In this document: piece after piece, positions 34,911 to 42,078 of the stretch
How the letters are laid out: every line of letters begins with the position of its first letter
Numbering within the stretch: position 1 is the first letter of the stretch
Assembly (NCBI RefSeq): GCF_019969685.1
Contig: NZ_JAHXYZ010000002.1
Location: forward strand, 372,001-436,000
Source of the DNA: Microbacterium sp. EST19A
GTDB lineage: Bacteria; Actinomycetota; Actinomycetes; Actinomycetales; Microbacteriaceae
DNA: 64,000 bases
Reading direction: 5' to 3'
Notes under the pieces: model-generated
What the model saw: only the letters and a program-made list of their open reading frames with translations
Database searches by the model: none
What the model was told of the DNA's origin: nothing
Program-made: the position numbers and the translations under genes

Positions 34911-35885
34911 TCAGTCTGCCATCGCCGCGAGCAGGCCCGACGCCAGCGGAGCGAAGTCCTCGGGAGCGAAGTGGAGGGGCACCTTGATCACGAGCGCGTT
35001 CGTTCCGTCCGACACGAACAGGCGATCATCGAGCGGCTCGATCGGGTCGGGATCCATCGTGACGACCGCTCGGGCCGCACCCTCGACGGAGATGTCCCTG
35101 GCCTCGGCGACCGAGGCCGCCGATTCGATGTCGGGCGCGCCGCCCGGATGGAAGGTCACGCTCGTCCCGATCGGTTCACCGGAGACCGAGCCGAGCAGGT
35201 CGCACCTCGTCGTCATGCCTGCCACGGCTGCCAGCTGCTGCACGACGCCCGACGAGGCATAGGGGTCGCTGGCCGTCCAGCCGTCAGGAGCGCGGAGCTC
35301 ACCGCAGACGGGTGGCGCCCACCATCCTTCGCGGTCGGCCGAGGGCACGGGCACCGGCCTGCTCTTCACCCTCGTCAGCACTCCATCGCGGAGCTGTTCG
35401 ACCGTCTCCTTCACCGGAGCATCGCTCGACATCCTCACCGAGACCCACATGCCGTCGGCCTCCGCGGCGGCGGCGCAGAAGTACGTCTCCGGGCAGGCGG
35501 CGACAGCCTCCGGTACCCGCATGCTTGCGGGCACCGAGGTGATCGGGTAGACCTCGATCGTGACGCTGTCGTGCACGGCGCGGTCCTCCGCCAGCCACAG
35601 ACAGTCGACACCGCCCAGTCGACCCGCATCGTCGAGGCGCCATCCCGGGGTGGCCGGCGTCATCTCCTGGTCCGCCAGAGCACTGAACGCCGCATCCGCG
35701 AAGATCGCCCCGCAGTCACCGTCGAAAGCCACGGTCGGCACGTCGGGCGTCGGCGTGGGTGAGGGCGTCACCACCGGGCTCCTCGTCGGCGACGGCTGCG
35801 GTTCCGGGGCTGCGCACCCGGCGAGGAGCAGGAGCGTCGTCAGCGCTCCGGTGAACAGGGCCGCCGCTTGCACTCGCGCAGTCAT
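34911..35885 (-). CDS. secreted lipoprotein, unknown function
   Basis: The product has 324 residues. It starts at ATG 35885 behind TAGCAT. The signal peptide has a hydrophobic core and lipobox LLAGC (Cys about 24), then a Pro/Ser/Thr linker with SPTPTPDVPT. The mature part has two similar halves, each starting near a Cys-containing CGAIFADAAFSALAD or CGELRAPDGWTASDPYASS block, which suggests a duplicated extracytoplasmic domain. I recognise no named family. It is probably anchored to the outer face of the membrane. Confidence 0.75.
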   Translation of the reverse strand: MTARVQAAALFTGALTTLLLLAGCAAPEPQPSPTRSPVVTPSPTPTPDVPTVAFDGDCGAIFADAAFSALADQEMTPATPGWRLDDAGRLGGVDCLWLAEDRAVHDSVTIEVYPITSVPASMRVPEAVAACPETYFCAAAAEADGMWVSVRMSSDAPVKETVEQLRDGVLTRVKSRPVPVPSADREGWWAPPVCGELRAPDGWTASDPYASSGVVQQLAAVAGMTTRCDLLGSVSGEPIGTSVTFHPGGAPDIESAASVAEARDISVEGAARAVVTMDPDPIEPLDDRLFVSDGTNALVIKVPLHFAPEDFAPLASGLLAAMAD

Positions 35886-35891
35886 GCCCCG

Positions 35892-35897
35892 ATGCTA
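35892..35897 (-). promoter_or_regulatory. -10 box TAGCAT, leaderless promoter of the lipoprotein gene
   Basis: TAGCAT on the minus strand lies six bases before ATG 35885. Confidence 0.5.
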
Positions 35898-35950
35898 TGG
35901 GCTCCCGGATGCACGGCCGGCCTCGAACCGCCGGTCGCTCCGATCGTGCG

Positions 35951-37102
35951 TCAGACCGTGACGACCTGCGCCGTGCCGAGGGGAGCCGCGGGGCCCATCT
36001 CGGCGGCGATCCGGTTCGCCTCCTCGATCAGCGTGGCGACGATGTCAGCCTCGGGCACGGTCTTGATGACCTCGCCCTTCACGAAGATCTGGCCCTTGCC
36101 GTTGCCGGACGCGACGCCCAGATCGGCCTCGCGGGCCTCACCCGGTCCGTTCACGACGCAGCCCATGACGGCGACGCGCAGCGGAACCGTCATGTCCTTG
36201 AGTCCCTCGGTCACGTCTTCCGCGAGGGTGTACACGTCGACCTGCGCGCGACCGCACGACGGGCACGACACGATCTCGAGCTTGCGCTCCCGCAGGTTGA
36301 GCGACTGCAGGATCTGGTGCCCGACCTTGACCTCTTCCGCGGGCGGGGCCGACAGCGAGACGCGGATCGTGTCGCCGATGCCCTCTCCCAGCAGGATGCC
36401 GAAGGCGGTCGCACTCTTGATCGTGCCCTGGAAGGCGGGGCCGGCCTCGGTGACGCCGAGGTGCAGCGGCCAGTCCCCCATCTGCGCGAGCAGACGGTAG
36501 GCCTGCACCATGATCACCGGGTCGTTGTGTTTGACCGAGATCTTGAAGTCGTGGAAATCGTGCTCCTCGAACAGCGATGCCTCCCAGCGGGCGCTCTCGG
36601 CGAGCGCCTCGGGAGTGGCCTTGCCGTACTTCTGCAGCAGGCGCGGGTCGAGCGACCCGGCGTTGACGCCGATGCGCAGCGAGACTCCGGCGTCTTTGGC
36701 CGCCTTCGCGATCTCGCCGACCTGGTCGTCGAACTTGCGGATGTTGCCCGGATTGACGCGGACAGCCGCACAACCGGCGTCGATGGCCTGGAACACGTAC
36801 TTCGGCTGGAAGTGAATGTCGGCGATCACCGGGATCTGGCTCTTCTTCGCGATGATGTGCAGCACATCGGCGTCGTCCTGCGACGGCACCGCCACGCGCA
36901 CGATCTCGCAGCCGGACGCCGTGAGCTCGGCGATCTGCTGGAGCGTCCCGTTGATGTCCGTCGTCTTCGTGGTGGTCATCGACTGCACGCTGACGGGAGC
37001 ATCACCGCCGACGAGCACCTTGCCCACCTTGATCTGGCGGGACTTGCGACGCGGGGCGAGGACGACGGGGACCTTCGGCATCCCAAGATTCACTGCTGGC
37101 AC
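35951..37102 (-). CDS. ispG: 4-hydroxy-3-methylbut-2-en-1-yl diphosphate synthase
   Basis: The 383-residue [4Fe-4S] enzyme of the MEP isoprenoid pathway reduces methylerythritol cyclodiphosphate to HMBDP. The N-terminal TIM barrel includes [13 protein letters not shown] and the C-terminal cluster domain has the cysteines in SCPSCGR and [14 protein letters not shown] 37102 is selected because TAGGCT lies exactly six bases upstream; an ATG at 37081 is the alternative. The upstream MEP gene dxr and the protease gene rseP are on the same strand but are separated from ispG by genes on the other strand. Confidence 0.95.
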   Translation of the reverse strand: MPAVNLGMPKVPVVLAPRRKSRQIKVGKVLVGGDAPVSVQSMTTTKTTDINGTLQQIAELTASGCEIVRVAVPSQDDADVLHIIAKKSQIPVIADIHFQPKYVFQAIDAGCAAVRVNPGNIRKFDDQVGEIAKAAKDAGVSLRIGVNAGSLDPRLLQKYGKATPEALAESARWEASLFEEHDFHDFKISVKHNDPVIMVQAYRLLAQMGDWPLHLGVTEAGPAFQGTIKSATAFGILLGEGIGDTIRVSLSAPPAEEVKVGHQILQSLNLRERKLEIVSCPSCGRAQVDVYTLAEDVTEGLKDMTVPLRVAVMGCVVNGPGEAREADLGVASGNGKGQIFVKGEVIKTVPEADIVATLIEEANRIAAEMGPAAPLGTAQVVTV

Positions 37103-37108
37103 GCCTCC

Positions 37109-37114
37109 AGCCTA
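37109..37114 (-). promoter_or_regulatory. -10 box TAGGCT, leaderless promoter of ispG
   Basis: TAGGCT on the minus strand lies six bases before GTG 37102. Confidence 0.5.
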
Positions 37115-37194
37115 CGCCGCCAGGATGCACGCGGGCTGGATGTCGGCACTGTCTCAGCCACGTCATCCGCCCGGGGCACAGACCCTCGGTGTGG

Positions 37195-37200
37195 TAGTTT
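37195..37200 (+). promoter_or_regulatory. -10 box TAGTTT of the attenuator transcript
   Basis: TAGTTT ends six bases before the ATG of the Trp leader peptide. The transcript would begin at the leader start codon. No good -35 hexamer is visible. Confidence 0.5.
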
Positions 37201-37206
37201 CGCCCC

Positions 37207-37242
37207 ATGCTCGCGAACTTCACCTGGTGGCCCGCCTCTTAG
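37207..37242 (+). CDS. trpL: tryptophan leader peptide MLANFTWWPAS
   Basis: This 11-codon open frame contains two adjacent Trp codons (37225-37230) and ends at TAG 37242, inside the first arm of a set of mutually exclusive hairpins. No ribosome site precedes it, in line with a leaderless message. Ribosome stalling at the Trp codons when charged tRNA(Trp) is scarce would free arm 2 to pair with arm 3, preventing the terminator. The peptide itself needs no function. It is one of the clearest regulatory signals in the window. Confidence 0.88.
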   Translation: MLANFTWWPAS

Positions 37243-37293
37243 GCGGTGTGTTCGCGTTCCCACGAATCCAGACCGCCTCCGGGGCGGTCTTTT
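37232..37293 (+). promoter_or_regulatory. trp-type transcription attenuator (arms 1-4 and terminator)
   Basis: Arm 1 CCGCCT (37232-37237) pairs with AGGCGG (37241-37246). Arm 2 AGGCGGT (37241-37247) pairs exactly with arm 3 ACCGCCT (37272-37278) as an antiterminator. Arm 3 in GACCGCC (37271-37277) pairs with arm 4 GGCGGTC (37283-37289), followed by TTTT (37290-37293), as the terminator. Pairings 1:2, 2:3 and 3:4 are mutually exclusive, as in classical amino-acid attenuators. Confidence 0.88.
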
Positions 37294-37330
37294 CGTTGAG
37301 CCGAGCCGGAGCCCTGCACAGGAGACATCG

Positions 37331-39214
37331 ATGACCCTCTCACGACTCGCCGAGCTCAGCGCCGACCCGGCGGCATCCTTCGTGCTGATCGCGCGCGACG
37401 GCGCCGACACCGTCGAGCTCCTCACCGGCGGCGTCGTCGACGTCGACCTGCTCGGCGACATCCCCCTCGACATCGACGGCACCCCGCGTGAGGTCTTCGC
37501 ACTCGTCCCGTATCGACAGGTGCGCGAGCGCGATTTCGTGGCGCAGGACGACGGGGCACCGCTGCGGTGCATCGTCGTCGACGAGCACCTCCACCTGCCG
37601 ACGGCGGAGCTTCTCGCCGCCCTTCCGCACGCGCCCGTGCCGCTGCACGACGAGGGTTTCGACATCGCCGACGCCGACTACGCGGCGATCGTCGAGAAGG
37701 TCATCGCCGAGGAGATCGGCCGCGGCGAAGGTGCGAACTTCGTCATCCGGCGCGATTTCACGGCGAGCATCGACGTGGACGACCGCACCGCCGCGCTGAC
37801 CTGGTTCCGTGCCCTGCTGACCCATGAGCGCGGGGCGTACTGGACCTTCGCGGTCTTCACTCCCGGGCACATCGCCGTCGGCGCGAGCCCCGAGGCGCAT
37901 GTCGTCGCCCGCGGCGGCGTCGTCACGATGAATCCGATCTCCGGCACCTTCCGTCACCCGGCCGGAGGAGCCACGAAGGAGACCCTCATCGACTTCCTCG
38001 CCTCGACCAAGGAGACCGAGGAGCTCTTCATGGTCGTCGACGAGGAGCTCAAGATGATGAGCGCTGTCTGCTCCGACGGCGGCCGGATCACCGGACCGCA
38101 CCTCAAGGAGATGTCGCGCCTCACGCACACCGAGTACATGCTCCGCGGGCGAAGTGCGCTCGACCCTCGCGACATCCTGCGCGAGACGATGTTCGCCCCG
38201 ACGGTCACGGGATCTCCGATGCAGAACGCGTGTGCGGTCATCCGCCGCCATGAGAAGAAGCCGCGCGGCTACTACTCGGGCGTCGCCGCCCTGTTCACGC
38301 CGAACGCCGACGGCGGTCACGACCTCGACGCCCCGATCCTGATCCGCACGGTGTACCTGAAGGACGGCGCGCTGAGCGTGCCGGTCGGCGCGACGCTCGT
38401 GCGACACTCCGATCCGCTCGGCGAGGTCTCCGAGACGCACGGCAAGGCCGCAGGCGTGCTCGGCGCCATCGGCGCGATCGACCGCGACCGCGTGGCGGAG
38501 GCCCGCAGCGACGCCGACGCCCCCGGAGACGAGCGCGCTCTCGCCGACGACCCGACGATCTCCGAGCTCCTGTCATCGCGCAACGCCCGGCTCGCCGACT
38601 TCTGGCTCAACCCTCAGGGCGACGATCTCGACGGGCCGTTCGCCGGCCGCACGGCCCTCGTCGTCGATGCGGAGGACCGCTTCACGACGATGCTCGCGCA
38701 CCAGTTGCGGCACCTCGGATTGTCCGTCACCATCCGGCTCTGGAGCGACGTCGAGGATGCGGAGGTGGATGCCGCGGACATCGTCGTCGCGGGCCCTGGG
38801 CCTGGCGACCCGCGGGATGCCGAGAACACCCGCATCGCGCGCATGCGCGACGTCGTGTCGCGCCGCCTCGACCATGGGGCGCCGCTGCTGGCCGTCTGCC
38901 TGAGCCACCAGATCCTCAGCGACCGGTTCGGCATCGCCCTGACCCCGCTCGACGCTCCGCATCAGGGACTCCAGAAGGCGGTGCCCGTCTTCGGCGAAGA
39001 TGCCTCGATCGGCTTCTACAACACCTTCACCGCTCGGGTCACCCCGGGTACGACGGTGCTCGGCCCCGCCGAGGTGTCGGCGGATGCCGCATCCGGCGAC
39101 GTGTACGCCCTCCGCGGCCCGCATTTCGCATCCGTGCAGGGGCATCTCGAATCGATCCTGTCGCGCGACGGCATCCGCACGCTCGAGCGGCTGGTCCGGC
39201 ACGCGCTGACCTGA
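37331..39214 (+). CDS. fused chorismate-binding/glutamine amidotransferase enzyme, PhzE type (ADIC or anthranilate synthase)
   Basis: The 627-residue fusion starts at ATG 37331 with AGGAG upstream. Residues 1-430 are the chorismate-utilising domain (VPYRQVRERDF, EIGRGEGANFVIRRDF, MNPISGTFRHPAGG, VVDEELKMMSAVC, RETMFAPTVTGSP, PRGYYSGVAAL). Residues 430-627 are a class I glutamine amidotransferase (GPGPGDPRD, nucleophile Cys in LLAVCLSHQ, GFYNTF; GHLES replaces the usual HPE). Overall length and block order match PhzE of phenazine producers rather than separate TrpE/TrpG. The upstream Trp attenuator points to a role in tryptophan supply, as an anthranilate synthase. No phenazine genes are nearby. 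Which product is made cannot be decided from sequence alone. Confidence 0.85.
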   Translation: MTLSRLAELSADPAASFVLIARDGADTVELLTGGVVDVDLLGDIPLDIDGTPREVFALVPYRQVRERDFVAQDDGAPLRCIVVDEHLHLPTAELLAALPHAPVPLHDEGFDIADADYAAIVEKVIAEEIGRGEGANFVIRRDFTASIDVDDRTAALTWFRALLTHERGAYWTFAVFTPGHIAVGASPEAHVVARGGVVTMNPISGTFRHPAGGATKETLIDFLASTKETEELFMVVDEELKMMSAVCSDGGRITGPHLKEMSRLTHTEYMLRGRSALDPRDILRETMFAPTVTGSPMQNACAVIRRHEKKPRGYYSGVAALFTPNADGGHDLDAPILIRTVYLKDGALSVPVGATLVRHSDPLGEVSETHGKAAGVLGAIGAIDRDRVAEARSDADAPGDERALADDPTISELLSSRNARLADFWLNPQGDDLDGPFAGRTALVVDAEDRFTTMLAHQLRHLGLSVTIRLWSDVEDAEVDAADIVVAGPGPGDPRDAENTRIARMRDVVSRRLDHGAPLLAVCLSHQILSDRFGIALTPLDAPHQGLQKAVPVFGEDASIGFYNTFTARVTPGTTVLGPAEVSADAASGDVYALRGPHFASVQGHLESILSRDGIRTLERLVRHALT

Positions 39215-39233
39215 GCGACGACGCGAGGACCGC

Positions 39234-40547
39234 TTACTGCAGGATGTCGACCGGATTGAACAGGTCGGCGACCAGCAGAAGCGCGCCCATCCCGATGAGC
39301 AGCACCGCCACGACCACGGTCAGAGGAACGAGCCGGGTGGCGTCGACGGGCGCGGGCGGGGGCCGGCGGAACAGCTTCGCCCACAGCCGCTTGATGCCCT
39401 CCCAGAGCGCCACGACGACGTGACCGCCGTCGAGCGGCAGCAGCGGGATGAGGTTGAAGACGAAGAGCGCGACGTTCAGCGAGCCCAGCAGGCCCAGCAG
39501 CACGGCGAAGCGGTTGAGGATCGGGGCGTCGGTGGCGGCGACCTCGCCGGCGATGCGGCCGACGCCGACCACGCTCAGCGGACCGTTCGGATCGCGCTCG
39601 CCTCCGGTGACCAGGGAGACGCCGACATCCCACAGGCGCACCGGCAGCGTGACGATCAAGGAGGCCACGCGGCCGACGTTGTCGGCCGTCATCTGGGGAC
39701 CTGCGGTCAGCGGCTGCTGCACGTAGCCCATCTGCGACCCCATGCCGACGTAGCCGACCTTCTTGACGACCGGCTCACCCGCATCGTCGAGGATCGGCTG
39801 CCCGCCGGCATCCGTGATCGTGCGCTCCGCGGCGATCGGTGTGATGCTCAGCGTCTGCTCGGCACCGTCGCGGCGCACGACCATGTCGAGCGTCTCGCCC
39901 GGCGCCGCCTGCACGATCGCGGTCGCCTCGGCGAACGTCGACACCGGCTGCCCGTCGATCGACACGAGCACGTCGCCCGGCTCGATCCCCGCCTCTGCTG
40001 CGGGTGATGCCGGATCGTCGGCGGCGCACTCGGTGGCCGTCGACCCCGCCGGCACGACGCACTCGGTCACCGACGCGATCGTCGTCGTGCCCTGCTGCAC
40101 GCCGATGCCGGAGACCAGGATCGTGAAGATGATCAGTGCGAGGATCAGGTTCATCATCGGCCCGCCGAGCATGACGATGACGCGCTTCCAGACCGGGAGC
40201 TTGTAGAAGACACGGTCTTCGGCTCCTTCGGCGATCGTCTCGTCGTTCGCCGAACGGGCGTCCTGGATCAGCGTGCGGAAGACGCCCCTCGCAGGTCCCG
40301 CAGTCTTCGACGCGGGGTACATGCCCGACATCGAGATGAACCCGCCGATCGGCAGCAGCTTGAAACCGTACTCGGTCTCGCCGATCCGCTTCGACCAGAG
40401 CCGAGGCCCGAATCCGATCATGTACTGGCCGACGCGCACGCCGAAGAGCTTGGCGGGGACGAGATGGCCGACCTCATGCAAGCCGATCGACAAGCCGAGG
40501 CCGATCAGCATGAACAGGATGCCGCCCACGTAGAGCAGGATTTCCAC
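39234..40547 (-). CDS. rseP: M50 site-2 metalloprotease, RseP/Rip1 type
   Basis: The 437-residue membrane protease carries out the second, intramembrane cleavage of anti-sigma factors. The zinc site HEVGH is in the first helix (residues about 25-29, GLHEVGHLVPAKLFGVRV), and the third ligand lies in PLLPLDGGHVVVALWE near the C-terminus. One PDZ domain sits between (about 165-260, with EPGDVLVSIDGQPVSTF). Position between dxr and ispG is conserved in actinobacteria. GTG 40547 is supported by TAGCGT six bases upstream. It converges on the PhzE-type gene with 19 bases between. Confidence 0.93.
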   Translation of the reverse strand: MEILLYVGGILFMLIGLGLSIGLHEVGHLVPAKLFGVRVGQYMIGFGPRLWSKRIGETEYGFKLLPIGGFISMSGMYPASKTAGPARGVFRTLIQDARSANDETIAEGAEDRVFYKLPVWKRVIVMLGGPMMNLILALIIFTILVSGIGVQQGTTTIASVTECVVPAGSTATECAADDPASPAAEAGIEPGDVLVSIDGQPVSTFAEATAIVQAAPGETLDMVVRRDGAEQTLSITPIAAERTITDAGGQPILDDAGEPVVKKVGYVGMGSQMGYVQQPLTAGPQMTADNVGRVASLIVTLPVRLWDVGVSLVTGGERDPNGPLSVVGVGRIAGEVAATDAPILNRFAVLLGLLGSLNVALFVFNLIPLLPLDGGHVVVALWEGIKRLWAKLFRRPPPAPVDATRLVPLTVVVAVLLIGMGALLLVADLFNPVDILQ

Positions 40548-40553
40548 GTGCTC

Positions 40554-40559
40554 ACGCTA
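40554..40559 (-). promoter_or_regulatory. -10 box TAGCGT, leaderless promoter of rseP
   Basis: TAGCGT on the minus strand lies six bases before GTG 40547. Confidence 0.5.
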
Positions 40560-40601
40560 CTGCCCGCAGCTTAGGAATCCGCCCGGCATCGCCGACCCGG
40601 C

Positions 40602-40607
40602 TAGGCT
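40602..40607 (+). promoter_or_regulatory. -10 box TAGGCT, leaderless promoter
   Basis: TAGGCT ends six bases before GTG 40614. Confidence 0.5.
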
Positions 40608-40613
40608 GACACG

Positions 40614-41198
40614 GTGACTTCCCGGCAGCTGCGACTGGTACGCGCCGCCGCCGTCTCCTCCGTCGCCACGCTGATCGCCGCCGTGTCGCACACTCTCGGC
40701 GGCGGATCCGCACCGCATCCGCTGCTGATCCTCGCGGTCGCGACGCTGCTCACGCCGCTCAGCGCGCTGCTGGTCGGCGTCCGCGCATCGCGGACCAGGG
40801 TCGCCGTCGCGGTGCTGTTCGCGCAGGCCGTCTTCCACCTGCTGTTCCAGGTGCTGGGCTCGCCGACGGGCTCTTCGGTCGCGAGCTCTCCCGGTCACAC
40901 CCACCATCTCGATCTCGCACTGCTCGGAGCTGTGGCACCGGTCGCCACGGCCGATGCGACCATGCTGGGCGCCCACGTCGTCGCGGCCGCACTCACCACG
41001 CTGCTCGTCTGGCACGGCGAGGCGCTCATGCGTGCCGTCGCGCGCTGGTTCCAGGCGCTGCTCCTGCGCGCCGCGCTCTGCGCACCGGTCGAGCACCGCC
41101 GCCCCGGCGCACTCCGCTCCGTCCGGCTCCCCGTGTTCGACGCCGCGATCTCGCGCGACGTCTCGCGACGCGGCCCACCGGCGCTCGCCCGCGGCTGA
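40614..41198 (+). CDS. membrane protein with His-rich loop, partner of the YcnI-type gene
   Basis: The product has 194 residues from GTG 40614. Four hydrophobic segments lie at about 8-26, 38-55, 64-82 and 100-133, with an external-type loop carrying SPGHTHHLD that could bind metal. The C-terminal 50 residues are basic and probably cytosolic. I recognise no defined family. Its location 102 bases ahead of a YcnI/DUF1775 gene, itself a copper-linked family, suggests a role in copper handling. That is context only. Confidence 0.65.
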   Translation: MTSRQLRLVRAAAVSSVATLIAAVSHTLGGGSAPHPLLILAVATLLTPLSALLVGVRASRTRVAVAVLFAQAVFHLLFQVLGSPTGSSVASSPGHTHHLDLALLGAVAPVATADATMLGAHVVAAALTTLLVWHGEALMRAVARWFQALLLRAALCAPVEHRRPGALRSVRLPVFDAAISRDVSRRGPPALARG

Positions 41199-41300
41199 AC
41201 CGCCGCACCGACGATCCGCTGCCCCGGCGCAGCGTCATCCTTCGCGGGTTCCCGCGTCGTTCCGACGCGCCCGCTTCACGAGCACTCAGGAGACTTCCTC

Positions 41301-41984
41301 ATGTCCAGCAACAACACCTCCCGCACCCGCGCCCGGCGCACGGCCATCGCCTCCGTCGCCGTCCTCGGCGGCGCGGTCCTCGCTCTCGCCGTCCCCGGGA
41401 TGGCCAGTGCCCACGTCGGCGTCAGCCCCGACGAGATCGTCGCCGGCGATCACGGCGTCCTCACCTTCTCGTTCTCGCACGGCTGCGAGAACTCCCCCAC
41501 CACCGCACTGCGCATCACGATGCCCGAGGGGCTCGCATCGGTCGCCCCCACGATGGACGGCGACTGGACGATCGACGTCGAGCGTGGCGACGACGGTCTG
41601 GTGAGCGCGGTGACCTACACCGCACTCACCCCGGTCCCGACGGACCTCCGCGGAGCGGTGAGCATGTCGGTCGGACTCGACGAGAACACGCCCGACTCGC
41701 TCGCGTTCCCGATCGTCCAGCAGTGCGTCGAGGGTGCGACCGAGTGGACGCAGCTCGCCGAGAACGGCGAGGACCCGCACAGCCTGGACTCGCCGGCCCC
41801 CGTCGTCACGGTGACCGAAGCCGCAGCCGGCGGCCACGGCGAGCATGAGGCCGCGGAGACGACGACGGATGCCGCCGCACCGGCCGCGGCCGACCCGCTG
41901 CCGACGATCCTCGGTGCCGGCGGGCTGGTGGCCGGTGTCGCCGCACTCGTCGTCGCGGTGCTCGCCTACCGTCGCCGCGTCTGA
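41301..41984 (+). CDS. YcnI family copper-binding membrane-anchored protein (DUF1775)
   Basis: The product has 227 residues from ATG 41301, with AGGAGA upstream. A Sec signal peptide ends near ASA, so the mature protein would start with His (HVGVSPDEIVAGDHG); in characterised YcnI the N-terminal His is a copper ligand. The DUF1775 beta-domain follows (about 40-170; LRITMPEGLASVAPT, GDWTIDVE). A His/Glu-rich linker and a C-terminal membrane helix with Arg-rich end anchor it outside. In Bacillus ycnI belongs to a copper operon with ycnJ and ycnK. Here its likely partner is the preceding membrane-protein gene. A strong hairpin follows. Confidence 0.85.
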   Translation: MSSNNTSRTRARRTAIASVAVLGGAVLALAVPGMASAHVGVSPDEIVAGDHGVLTFSFSHGCENSPTTALRITMPEGLASVAPTMDGDWTIDVERGDDGLVSAVTYTALTPVPTDLRGAVSMSVGLDENTPDSLAFPIVQQCVEGATEWTQLAENGEDPHSLDSPAPVVTVTEAAAGGHGEHEAAETTTDAAAPAAADPLPTILGAGGLVAGVAALVVAVLAYRRRV

Positions 41985-41990
41985 CGCCGA

Positions 41991-42034
41991 GCACGTCTCC
42001 TCCCGTGTGCGACGCGGCACGGGAGGAGACGTGC
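41991..42034 (+). terminator. hairpin terminator after the YcnI-type gene
   Basis: A perfect 17-bp stem (41991-42007 with 42018-42034) with a 10-base loop begins seven bases after the stop codon. Confidence 0.8.
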
Positions 42035-42078
42035 GTGGGACGGGCTTCCCGCCGCCTCCGTGAGATCATGGATCCGAC

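Noticed and set aside
35897..37330. In-frame extension of the PhzE-type gene far upstream.
   Set aside because: The extension lies opposite ispG and crosses the attenuator; a ribosome site and the family N-terminus place the start at 37331.
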